Shown in pieces: positions 8,347 to 16,057 of a stretch of 64,000 nucleotides of DNA. Positions within the stretch are counted from its first letter, which is position 1, and each line of letters starts with the position of its first letter. The position numbers and the translations under genes were made by a program. The notes under the pieces are model-generated. The model was not told the origin of the DNA. It saw only the letters and a program-made list of their open reading frames with translations, and did not search any database. The stretch is from Grimontia kaedaensis (GTDB lineage Bacteria; Pseudomonadota; Gammaproteobacteria; Enterobacterales; Vibrionaceae), in assembly GCF_023746615.1 (NCBI RefSeq), contig NZ_CP082275.1:1736001-1800000 (forward strand). Direction: 5' to 3'.

Positions 8347-9077
8347 GTGTTTTGTTGACCTTATTACTGGTGTTGGTGGTCATCCACATATTCTCTGAGT
8401 TTTATCTGTTCCCGGTGTTGGGCAGTAAACTGCAGGGATTGATTCTGGTAGCGGCTTTGCAAGCAGGCTTAGCGCTTATCGCTTTCATCATTGTGGGAAC
8501 GCCTCTGCTAGCTGCTTTTATCGCGACACTGGCACTATCTGCACAATATGCTGTCTTAAGCCACTGCATGACCATGCCTCCCGAGCGGCTCCGCGGAATG
8601 CTGCTCAAGCTCACTTTGCACATTGCTCTGATCGCACTTATTACGGCTTTCACAGTGACAACTGATCAGCGCCATGCTGCATGGGAAGCGGTTGTATCCG
8701 CCAAATGGCAAACCTTGCTTTGTTGGGGGCTGGCTTATCTGCTTGCGCTCAAACCCTCTTCTTCTGCAATTGCACTGATTTTGCAGAATTGGACGCTGGA
8801 ACTAACTCCGACTGAAGATGCCGCAACCAATCGCCCCTTAAAAGAGGCTGGAACCTTCATTGGCTACTTTGAGCGCACACTGATTGTGACCTTTGTTCTT
8901 TGGGGTCAATTGCCTGGCGTCGCTCTAGTCTTGGCTGCTAAATCTGTTTTCAGATTTGGGGACCTTAAAGATCACGGCAGCAGAATGTTCACCGAGTATG
9001 TGATGCTGGGAACCTTTGCAAGCGCCATGTTTGGTATAGGCTGTGGTTTGCTGGGTGATTATCTCGGAAAACTGTGA
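8343..9077 (+). CDS. DUF3307-family integral membrane protein
   Basis: A roughly 244-residue polytopic membrane protein with hydrophobic segments near residues 1-20, 28-52, 55-72, 88-105, 122-140, 180-205 and 220-240. The C-terminal segment (GTFIGYFERTLIVTFVLWGQLPGVALVLAAKSVFRFGDLKD) is the conserved signature of the DUF3307 family. No transport substrate is known. The TTG start at 8343 overlaps the stop of the SatD-like gene; TTG codons at 8352 and 8355 are alternatives, so the exact N-terminus is uncertain. The overlap indicates translational coupling with the regulator. A strong terminator follows at 9098. Confidence 0.75.
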   Translation: MSVLLTLLLVLVVIHIFSEFYLFPVLGSKLQGLILVAALQAGLALIAFIIVGTPLLAAFIATLALSAQYAVLSHCMTMPPERLRGMLLKLTLHIALIALITAFTVTTDQRHAAWEAVVSAKWQTLLCWGLAYLLALKPSSSAIALILQNWTLELTPTEDAATNRPLKEAGTFIGYFERTLIVTFVLWGQLPGVALVLAAKSVFRFGDLKDHGSRMFTEYVMLGTFASAMFGIGCGLLGDYLGKL

Positions 9078-9097
9078 TAATCCGATATTGATGAAAT

Positions 9098-9123
9098 AAA
9101 GGCACCGCGTAGGTGCCTTTTTC
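9098..9123 (+). terminator. Rho-independent terminator, convergent genes
   Basis: Stem AAAGGCACC / GGTGCCTTT with a GCGTA loop, followed by a T run. The A run on the other side lets it also serve the TerC-family gene on the minus strand. Confidence 0.9.
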
Positions 9124-9140
9124 AGTTTTAGTTGTCGCTA

Positions 9141-10103
9141 TTAATGCGCCAGTTTTTCTACCTGACGTTGTTTCCAAATGGAAGCGCCGATACCTATCGC
9201 CAGTGAACTCACGATGACACACAGCGACACAGGCGTCGCGATAGCAAATGGTGTGTCGATAAGCAGCATTTTCACACCAATAAAGCACAGCATGAAAGCC
9301 AGGGTATGGTGTAGGTAAGCGAACTTGTTCAACATGCCGCCCAGCACAAAATACAGGGATCGGAGGCCAAGCATCGCGAAGACGTTAGCCGCCAGAACCA
9401 GATACGGTTCTTGAGTGACGGCGAAAATCGCAGGGATTGAGTCCAATGCGAACATCACGTCGGTCATGGCAATGACCATCACCACCACCAGCATTGGCGT
9501 AGCAAGAATGCCTACCGCATCGCGGATGAACATCTTATTACCGTGGTAATCCATGCTCACACGCAAGAAGCGTTTTACCAAACGCACAGCAAAGCTGTCT
9601 GAGAACGACTCTTTTTCTTCGCCATGTTGGCGCCACATTTGTACGCCGGTCCAAATCAGGAAGAAACCGAACAGATACAGAATGACATGGAACTTGGCAA
9701 TCAACGGTGCGCCAAGAGAAATCATAATTCCGCGAAGGATCAGCGCCCCCACAATACCCAGCATTAGAATGCGGGGAACATTTCTTTCAGGCACTTTGAA
9801 TTGGGCAAAAATCAGTGCGAAAACGAACAGGTTGTCGACACTGAGCGATTTTTCTAGCAGATAACCGGTAACGAATGACGTTGCCGCTTCACCATTGGTT
9901 AAGCCGCTATTGGGTGCCATGTGTGGCCAGAAGAAATAGATCGCGGCAGCAAAGGCAAATGCCAGCGCAAACCAGAAAACACTCCAGACAGCAGCACTAC
10001 GGAAACTGATTTTTCCGCGGGTTAGCAACAAGTCGATGCCAAGCATCAGAAGTGTGAGAACTAACAGGCCTTCATAACCTGAGAAAAGTTCGCTTAGGAA
10101 CAT
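9141..10103 (-). CDS. alx: TerC-family membrane protein (Alx-like)
   Basis: A 320-residue polytopic inner-membrane protein of the TerC/Alx family, linked to metal (manganese) homeostasis and alkaline or redox stress. Two family signatures are present: GYLLEKSLSVDNLFVFALIFAQF near residues 81-103, and the second acidic repeat MTDVMFALDSIPAIFAV near 209-225, each carrying the conserved Asp residues. Length matches E. coli Alx (321). The strongest support is the leader: a yybP-ykoY-type aptamer followed by a hairpin that buries the Shine-Dalgarno (GGAGGT, four bases before the ATG), so translation is predicted to be controlled by Mn2+. The gene stands alone and ends at a shared terminator. Confidence 0.88.
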   Translation of the reverse strand: MFLSELFSGYEGLLVLTLLMLGIDLLLTRGKISFRSAAVWSVFWFALAFAFAAAIYFFWPHMAPNSGLTNGEAATSFVTGYLLEKSLSVDNLFVFALIFAQFKVPERNVPRILMLGIVGALILRGIMISLGAPLIAKFHVILYLFGFFLIWTGVQMWRQHGEEKESFSDSFAVRLVKRFLRVSMDYHGNKMFIRDAVGILATPMLVVVMVIAMTDVMFALDSIPAIFAVTQEPYLVLAANVFAMLGLRSLYFVLGGMLNKFAYLHHTLAFMLCFIGVKMLLIDTPFAIATPVSLCVIVSSLAIGIGASIWKQRQVEKLAH

Positions 10104-10293
10104 GATACCTCCAGCATGCGGAGGTCGCAGGAGAGGGGGATCGCCTGACCAACCGCACAGCTAAAAACGAAAGTTAAAGCAAGTGTGTGCGTTGGTCTTG
10201 TCAAAACACTCTGTGTGAATGTTCTCGCGTGCCGGAAGCGATAAGCTACGGGATGACGACAGCGCGACAAAGTGACTACTCCCCAAAACGCCG
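10104..10293 (-). ncRNA. yybP-ykoY (Mn2+) riboswitch leader of the TerC/Alx gene
   Basis: Reading the minus strand from 10293, P1 opens with GCGTTTTGG and runs straight into GGGGAGTAG, the L1 signature of the yybP-ykoY class. A GTCGTCAT element follows, and the aptamer ends at 10189 with CAAGACCAACGC, where AAGACC is the conserved P1/L3 side and CCAACGC pairs back with the P1 start. Downstream, TGTGCGGTTGG (about 10150-10160) can pair with CCAACGCACA, competing with P1. A final hairpin ACCTCC...GGAGGT sequesters the Shine-Dalgarno. Known members bind Mn2+ and raise expression of exporters or TerC proteins. Confidence 0.85.
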
Positions 10294-10403
10294 CCATAGT
10301 AGTGCTTTTCCTCCAAATAAAAAACAAAAATTTTCGGGAACTTTCTTTGCGTATTTAGTAGTCATAACAGTTTGCAGTGACCAAAAAATAAAAGGGAAGA
10401 TAA

Positions 10404-10967
10404 ATGAAAAGACGCACTTTCATACAAGGGATAGGAATTGCTGCCATCACCTTTCCTGCCTGGGCCGAAGATAGAAAAACACCTAGCCAACAAGAGGGGC
10501 CGTTCTACCCCGTTAAAGAAATACCAGTGCGGGAGTCGCTGATTCTGAACGCAGACTCGTTAGTGGGCGAATCAATGCATTTGGAAGGCAAAGTGTTCGA
10601 TACCAATGGCAATGCACTTGTGGGCATCAAAGTCGAAATTTGGCAGTGTGATGGTGTGGGGCTCTATGATCACCCTCGTCAAAATGATACTGAGAAATTT
10701 GACCCCGCATTTGGCGGCTTTGGTGCAGCAATCACAGATGCGGAAGGAAACTACCAGTTTCAAACCCTTTACCCTGTGCCTTATACGGGAAGGCCACCAC
10801 ACATACATGTCAAACTTTGGAATGGAAACAAGGAACTGCTGACAACACAGCTCTACTTAGAAGGACAAACAGGTGGAGGTTGGTTCAGTCGAGAAAGAGA
10901 AAGGCTGCAGATTTCTCCGCAGCCTTCCGGTGACACTAAGCTAGCCAGTTTCAATTTTATGGTTTAA
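10404..10967 (+). CDS. Tat-exported intradiol ring-cleavage dioxygenase-like protein
   Basis: A 187-residue protein of the protocatechuate 3,4-dioxygenase superfamily. The non-heme iron ligands can be placed: Y88 (GLYDHP), Y127, and H133/H135 in PPHIH, with R130 in YTGR beside them, which is the short intradiol-like pattern Y-x-GR-x-x-HIH. The N-terminus KRRTFIQG followed by a hydrophobic stretch ending FPAWA looks like a twin-arginine signal, so the enzyme is probably exported folded with its iron. No catechol pathway genes are nearby, so the substrate is unknown and it may not be a catabolic enzyme. Its stop codon overlaps the stop of the convergent chemoreceptor gene by 4 bp. Confidence 0.82.
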   Translation: MKRRTFIQGIGIAAITFPAWAEDRKTPSQQEGPFYPVKEIPVRESLILNADSLVGESMHLEGKVFDTNGNALVGIKVEIWQCDGVGLYDHPRQNDTEKFDPAFGGFGAAITDAEGNYQFQTLYPVPYTGRPPHIHVKLWNGNKELLTTQLYLEGQTGGGWFSRERERLQISPQPSGDTKLASFNFMV

Positions 10968-12844
10968 ATATTGAACTTGGCGATGGCAGTCGACAACTGT
11001 TGGTTAGAAGCTGCCAGTTGCTGAACATTCGACAGCGTTGCTTCACCGCTTTGATTAAGTTTCTCCACCATATCCCTGATGCTGGCAATACTTTGGCTTA
11101 TCTCGTTCGAAGATTGGCTTTGAGCTTTGGTGATATCAGTGATGGTGCTATTGAGCGTATTGATTTCATTGACTGACGCCGCCATTACATCGAGGTTGGT
11201 GTCAACAACGTCAGCTTTCTCAACGGCGAGCATGCAGCTCTTCTTGGTATTTTCTATTGCATGAACCGCATTTTCCGTGCCTTCATTGAGCTTAGAAAGC
11301 ATATCATTAATTTCAGATGTACTTTCCTGTGTGCGGCTCGCCAGAGCACGCACTTCATCAGCAACCACTGCAAATCCTCGTCCTTGTTCACCGGCGCGTG
11401 CTGCCTCAATGGCTGCATTCAATGCAAGCAGATTGGTTTGTTCAGCAATATCACCAATCACCCCCAGTACCGATGCTATCTTCTCCGAGTTGGCGCTCAT
11501 GGCCTGAATATCCGCTTCCATATCTGAAATTTCCTGGAGAAGGGAATTTACGCTGTTTACAGACTCTTTAACCTGATGCTTCGAATCGGACGTTTGTTGA
11601 TTGGTACGTTGAGTACAGGCCAGTGCTTCTGACGCACTTTCAGCCACAGAATCCACCGTGGAATTCATGTTTTCAATGCGGCCAACAACCTGCTCAGTCA
11701 CTTCACTGTGATGGGTGAGGGTGTGATGATTGCTCTCGGTTTGGCCTTTCACCTGATCGACTTCACTGGATATGTTGGTTGTTGCCTGGGAGATACCGCC
11801 AACGATATCGCGAAGGTTTTGGGAGACCTCATTGATACCGCGCGCAATCACACTAATTTCGTCTCTGGTGGTGACTGGAACCTGGGCCGTTAAATCCCCC
11901 TGCGCAAGCTTCTTCATGGCTCGCATGATTGGCGACAGTGGTCTGAGTAGCTTGTTAACCAAAAACATCACCAGAGCTGAAACCAGCAGTACTTGAACCG
12001 CTGCAAAGATAAGTGAGTCTGTTCTTGCTGCGTTCACCGTCTGAAAAGCGAAAGCTTTATCAACGGCGACAGCGACGTACCAAGGTGTTCCTTCAACCGC
12101 CTGAATGTTGAAAAGGTAAGGGGTGGTACCGATGGACATTTCGCTCACTTCGAAAGACTGAGCGATAGCTGGTAAGGTTTCAGCGCTTATCTGCTTTGTA
12201 AGCTCACTTGCTGGTTGCAGTGTCATGCTGTCATCCACACTGGCAAGAATAGTGGCGTTGTTATCAAACAAGATTGCCTGAGTGCTCTCGCTACTGATGC
12301 TTTTGATGTACTCAATAAGCTGGGTAATGTTGATATCACCTGCAACGACGCCTTGTTCACCGGAAGCACGTGTGTATTTCTCAGCAATAGTGACAACAGG
12401 TTGGCCACTTGAAGAGTCTTTATAGGGTTTGGTGATGATAGGCCCTTCCGTACCCGATGCCTGAATATACCAAGGGCGCTGTCTTGGGTCGTATCCTGCT
12501 TTAGATGGCTTCGCGTTATAACGAATCATCTCTCCGCTTGCGGTGCCCACATAAACAGACTGAAAGTTACCGGATGCGCGGGCTTGGTCCAAATACGCGT
12601 AGATGGGCTGGCTTCCAGCGTTAAGGTCGCTCCTCTGAGCGCTTTGGATGATGCCGATGCGCGGTTGAATCCAATTTTGAATCCCTTTTGCAGTGGCAAT
12701 GTTTACAGAGTCGATATATTGGGCGACTGAGTTCTGGGTATAGTTCATCAGCTGTTGGTCTTGGCGTGTAAACTGCACCGCTGCAACAATGATGATGATG
12801 AAGGCAATCGCGAGGGAGAGCTTGCTCTTGATAGAACGTGGCAT
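10964..12844 (-). CDS. Methyl-accepting chemotaxis protein (dCache, HAMP, MA)
   Basis: A 626-residue transmembrane chemoreceptor. TM1 is at residues 9-25 and TM2 near 277-297. The periplasmic domain between them is a double Cache fold carrying DPRQRPWY (near 119-126), then KPYKDSSSG and VAGDINI. This is the spacing of the Y/R/W-Y/D residues that define the amino-acid-binding dCache subclass, so an amino-acid ligand is likely. HAMP follows (LVNKLLRPLSPI...AQGDLTAQVPV, about 298-350). The signalling hairpin is near 465-505 (EQTNLLALNAAIEAARAGEQGRGFAVVADEVRALA). There is no C-terminal NWETF-type pentapeptide. The gene is monocistronic. Confidence 0.93.
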   Translation of the reverse strand: MPRSIKSKLSLAIAFIIIIVAAVQFTRQDQQLMNYTQNSVAQYIDSVNIATAKGIQNWIQPRIGIIQSAQRSDLNAGSQPIYAYLDQARASGNFQSVYVGTASGEMIRYNAKPSKAGYDPRQRPWYIQASGTEGPIITKPYKDSSSGQPVVTIAEKYTRASGEQGVVAGDINITQLIEYIKSISSESTQAILFDNNATILASVDDSMTLQPASELTKQISAETLPAIAQSFEVSEMSIGTTPYLFNIQAVEGTPWYVAVAVDKAFAFQTVNAARTDSLIFAAVQVLLVSALVMFLVNKLLRPLSPIMRAMKKLAQGDLTAQVPVTTRDEISVIARGINEVSQNLRDIVGGISQATTNISSEVDQVKGQTESNHHTLTHHSEVTEQVVGRIENMNSTVDSVAESASEALACTQRTNQQTSDSKHQVKESVNSVNSLLQEISDMEADIQAMSANSEKIASVLGVIGDIAEQTNLLALNAAIEAARAGEQGRGFAVVADEVRALASRTQESTSEINDMLSKLNEGTENAVHAIENTKKSCMLAVEKADVVDTNLDVMAASVNEINTLNSTITDITKAQSQSSNEISQSIASIRDMVEKLNQSGEATLSNVQQLAASNQQLSTAIAKFNI

Positions 12845-12955
12845 AGCGCTGTCTCTTTTTTGTGATTGGTGTTAATAAAGCTTAACAATCAGCATAGGAC
12901 AGGGCAGGAGATCATACCTAACTGGAAACTCAATTAGTTAACGATAAATGAAGTC

Positions 12956-13102
12956 ATGGCTTGGCATCCAAAAAAGCGAACGCCGGAATGCGTTGCAAAA
13001 GCGGTTAAGGGCCAGCGTGATATTGGCGTAGCAAAAAGTGACAACATCCGGCCCTTTGTGTATGTTCAACAACTGGTTAAGAATCAGAATATATGGACAT
13101 AG
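12956..13102 (+). CDS. Possible 48-aa small ORF directly upstream of the PLD gene
   Basis: An ATG at 12956 opens 48 codons (MAWHPKKRTPEC..., ending NQNIWT) and ends at TAG 13100-13102. It is in the same frame as the following phospholipase D gene, whose TTG start lies only two codons after this stop. The composition is plausible for protein, but the ribosome site is weak and I know no homologue. It may be a small leader peptide coupling translation into the PLD gene, or chance. Confidence 0.25.
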   Translation: MAWHPKKRTPECVAKAVKGQRDIGVAKSDNIRPFVYVQQLVKNQNIWT

Positions 13103-13108
13103 AATCAG

Positions 13109-14644
13109 TTGGCTATTCCCTCGATTAAAATCAGTTTGCTTTCGTTATCTTTCCTACTGGTTGGCTGTGACTCCCCGCCAGACAGCGTACCAATCTCTCA
13201 ACAAAATCACTGTGAGGGAAAATCCGCGATAGAGCGCCAATCTCTCTCATCCTACTTAGCCCCTTACAAAGACCAACTGAGCGACAAAACTGGCGTTTAT
13301 GTGTTAGAGCAGGGCGCGGAAGCCATGATGTCTAGGGCTTGGTTGACTGAAAGCGCAGAGAAATCCATCGATATCCAATACTTTATTTTCTCTGTGGACA
13401 ACATCGGGTTGATAGCCAGTGACATGCTGGTAAAGGCCGCTGAGCGGGGCGTAAAAGTCCGAGTCCTCGTTGATGACATCATGATTGAAGCCCGTGGCGA
13501 TGAACTGTTGATGTTGGCGGGTCATGAAAATATCGAGATCAAAATCTACAACCCCAACGTGAATATCGGGAAGAATCTTGCTGAAAAAGTGAAGGTACTG
13601 CTGACTGATTTCCATGGTTTGAACCAAAGGATGCACAACAAAATATTTGTGGTTGATGATCAGGTGGCCATTACTGGCGGGCGCAATATCGCAGACGAAT
13701 ACTTTGGGTTCGACCATGCCTATAACTTCAGAGACAGAGATGTGTTCTTAGCAGGAAAAGAAGTGAGAACGCTGACAACCTCTTTTGAAGAGTATTGGAA
13801 TAACGATTTAAGCGTGAGCGTTGAAAAGCTTTTCCCTGAGGATACTTTCCCGAAAAATCCTGACTTCTCTCGCTTGCACGCTTATGCATGTAATCCAGAA
13901 AACTTTAACCCAGAAATTCGCGCTGAAATCGAAAAAGTACCTGAGACATTTCGTTATCTGGAAGAGCTGGGTAAGTTCAGGTTCATTGAAGATGTTGAAT
14001 ACATCTATGATAAGCCGGGTAAAAACGATAAGAGTGAATTCTTGGGTGGAGGCAGTGTCACGCAAGATAAACTGGTTGAACTTGCCGACAGTGCGAAAGA
14101 GAGCATCTTGATACAAACCCCTTACCTGGTGACAACAGCGCGCGACAGGGTATTTTTAAAAGAGCTTGTTGATCGTGGCATATCGATCAAAATCCTCACC
14201 AATAGCCTTGCATCCAATGACAACCTTGAAGCGTTCAGTGGTTATCAAAGAGATCGCAAAGCACTGCTTGGTACCGGCGTTGAGATATATGAATTTAAAC
14301 CTGATGCCAAGGTAAGACAGAGGGTGATGACAGAGCATATGGTAAAGCGTTTGCCTACTCAGCCTGTCTTTGGGCTTCACGCAAAAACCATGACCATTGA
14401 TGACCATACAACGGTGATTGGTACCTACAACCTCGATCCGAGAAGTGCAAACCTAAATACCGAAAGTATTACCATCGTAAGATCAGAGGCGATAACCAAG
14501 GATGTTCGCCGAGCAATGGAAGTGGAGTTAGAACCTGAGAATGCATGGCGAATTACTGAAGATTTCAACCCAGACGATACCGTGTCTACCTCAAAACAGT
14601 TAAAGGTGAAACTGCGAAGAATTGTGCCTAAAGACATCCTTTAA
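13109..14644 (+). CDS. Phospholipase D-family lipoprotein (cardiolipin synthase-like)
   Basis: A 511-residue protein with two HKD motifs: H176 in MHNKIFVVDD, and H424 in LHAKTMTIDDHTTVIGTYNLDPRS. Two HKD motifs form one active site that transfers phosphatidyl groups or hydrolyses phosphodiesters through a phosphohistidine. The N-terminus (KISLLSLSFLLVGC) is a lipoprotein signal with the lipidated Cys near residue 20, so it is probably anchored in a membrane facing the periplasm. True cardiolipin synthase A has N-terminal TM helices instead, and nuclease members are shorter, so the reaction is uncertain. The TTG start at 13109 is forced by an in-frame TAG three codons upstream and lacks a good ribosome site. 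Confidence 0.82.
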   Translation: MAIPSIKISLLSLSFLLVGCDSPPDSVPISQQNHCEGKSAIERQSLSSYLAPYKDQLSDKTGVYVLEQGAEAMMSRAWLTESAEKSIDIQYFIFSVDNIGLIASDMLVKAAERGVKVRVLVDDIMIEARGDELLMLAGHENIEIKIYNPNVNIGKNLAEKVKVLLTDFHGLNQRMHNKIFVVDDQVAITGGRNIADEYFGFDHAYNFRDRDVFLAGKEVRTLTTSFEEYWNNDLSVSVEKLFPEDTFPKNPDFSRLHAYACNPENFNPEIRAEIEKVPETFRYLEELGKFRFIEDVEYIYDKPGKNDKSEFLGGGSVTQDKLVELADSAKESILIQTPYLVTTARDRVFLKELVDRGISIKILTNSLASNDNLEAFSGYQRDRKALLGTGVEIYEFKPDAKVRQRVMTEHMVKRLPTQPVFGLHAKTMTIDDHTTVIGTYNLDPRSANLNTESITIVRSEAITKDVRRAMEVELEPENAWRITEDFNPDDTVSTSKQLKVKLRRIVPKDIL

Positions 14645-14670
14645 TGTTGCCTCCGAGAAGGGTTAGAGTC

Positions 14671-14729
14671 TGACTAGTTAAATAAAAAAGCACCTCATGA
14701 ATTGAGGTGCTTTTTTATTTAACTAGTCA
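14671..14729. terminator. Bidirectional terminator with 27-bp perfect stem
   Basis: Arms at 14671-14697 and 14703-14729 are perfectly complementary over 27 bp with a 5-base loop. The stem contains GCACCTCA/TGAGGTGC flanked by A and T runs, then TGACTAGTTAAAT at the outside. It sits between the convergent PLD and M20 genes and can terminate both. The length is far beyond a normal terminator. Confidence 0.9.
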
Positions 14730-14763
14730 GTGTGCTAAAACTGATTTTTGAACGCAGTGCTAG

Positions 14764-15855
14764 CTAGCATGTGTAAAGGCGAAGAACCTTGCTTACTTCA
14801 TTAATTCTACGTTCGAAGCTTGCAATAGATGCGCGTTCTTTGACGGTATGGTCGCCATCTCCGAAGGGCCCAAAACCGTCAAGCGTTGCGACACCTGCAC
14901 CTGATACTAAATTAGCGTCACTGACACCGCCGCGTGATTCGGTTGCCAATGGGTAGCCAATTGCTTGCTCAAATGCGTTTAACAAGGCTTTTTGCGCCGG
15001 ACTTGGAATCATCACGTCTCGTTGAAGACCACCAGACAGGGTTGCTTCAACCCCCTCTACTTTTGGATTCAGCGCGATCTCTTCGATACTCCTTAAAATC
15101 TTTTCTTGTTCATGGGAAGTGGTAAAACGTGCCTCGACGAGTAGGTTGGCGTTCGGAGATATGGTATTCGCACCGATTCCCCCCTCCATTTTCCCCACGT
15201 TCACCGTCGTTCCTTGATTAAGGTCTGTCAGGGAATTCAAAGCGATAAGCATTCGGGCAGCGGCAAGGTTTGCATCTGCGCCTGAGGTATAATGGTTACC
15301 TGCATGCGCTGCTTTGCCAGTCAATTGGACTTGATATGTGGCCACGCCTTTCCTTCCAATGACCACTTCATGATTGACTCCGGCAGCCTCAAAATCGATG
15401 CATGCATCGTAATTGTTTGCGATGGATTTTGTGAGGTACCGGCTGTCATCACTGCCGGTTTCTTCATCACTGACGAGCAGAAAGTCGATATTAGTAATGG
15501 AAATACCATCATTCACCAGGCTTCTTAGGGCTTCGATAGCGACAAAGTTGCCTCCTTTCATATCACAGACGCCAGGACCATAAACCCATTCTTCATCTTG
15601 GCTAAAAAGTTCAAAAGTACCGGGTGGAAAAACAGTATCAAGGTGGCCGAGAAGAAGAAGGCGTGGTTTGTCAGATTTAACGGGGGTAAAAAACAGTAGG
15701 TGATTCCCCACACTCTCACGCTTATATACTTCTGATTTAAAACCCAATGAGGTCATAAAAGATTGTATTAAACGACCATGCTTGTCTACACCCTCTTTGT
15801 TCTTTGTCCAAGAGTTTATTTCTACCATTGCCTTTAAATCATCAAAATTTAACAT
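14764..15855 (-). CDS. M20-family metallopeptidase (CPG2/ArgE-like)
   Basis: A 363-residue dizinc exopeptidase. The metal and catalytic motifs are visible: GHLDTVFPPG (H and catalytic D), GPGVCDMKGG (bridging D), SDEETGSDDS (catalytic and ligand Glu pair), CIDFEAAG, and the distal GDGDHTVKE with the last His ligand. The middle dimerisation domain starts near GRKGVATYQVQLTGKAAHAG. It resembles carboxypeptidase G2-type enzymes that release C-terminal glutamate. The ATG at 15855 follows AGGA and matches family length; an upstream in-frame start would add an unlikely 33-residue tail. It is cytoplasmic (no signal peptide) and divergent from the ATP-grasp/M14 operon, which suggests a joint peptide-processing role. 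Confidence 0.85.
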   Translation of the reverse strand: MLNFDDLKAMVEINSWTKNKEGVDKHGRLIQSFMTSLGFKSEVYKRESVGNHLLFFTPVKSDKPRLLLLGHLDTVFPPGTFELFSQDEEWVYGPGVCDMKGGNFVAIEALRSLVNDGISITNIDFLLVSDEETGSDDSRYLTKSIANNYDACIDFEAAGVNHEVVIGRKGVATYQVQLTGKAAHAGNHYTSGADANLAAARMLIALNSLTDLNQGTTVNVGKMEGGIGANTISPNANLLVEARFTTSHEQEKILRSIEEIALNPKVEGVEATLSGGLQRDVMIPSPAQKALLNAFEQAIGYPLATESRGGVSDANLVSGAGVATLDGFGPFGDGDHTVKERASIASFERRINEVSKVLRLYTC

Positions 15856-16013
15856 TTCTAATCCTATCTCACTGATTTTTACCGCATAACTTACTGAATA
15901 AAAACATTTTAACCACAAGCAAATATGCAATATGATTTTAATATAGTGATGCAAGAGTATGTATTAAAAGTGACAGCAAATCTAAGTTGTAGGCTGAAAG
16001 AATCCACTTAAGT

Positions 16014-16033
16014 TTTATTGATAAATCAATAAA
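16014..16033. promoter_or_regulatory. Perfect 20-bp palindrome in the divergent promoter
   Basis: TTTATTGAT-AA-ATCAATAAA, two 9-base arms with a 2-base centre, 24 bp before the first ATP-grasp ATG and inside the divergent promoter shared with the M20 gene. It is a good operator candidate; the regulator is not in the window. Confidence 0.5.
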
Positions 16034-16057
16034 TTTGACACTTAGAGGCTAGGTAAG

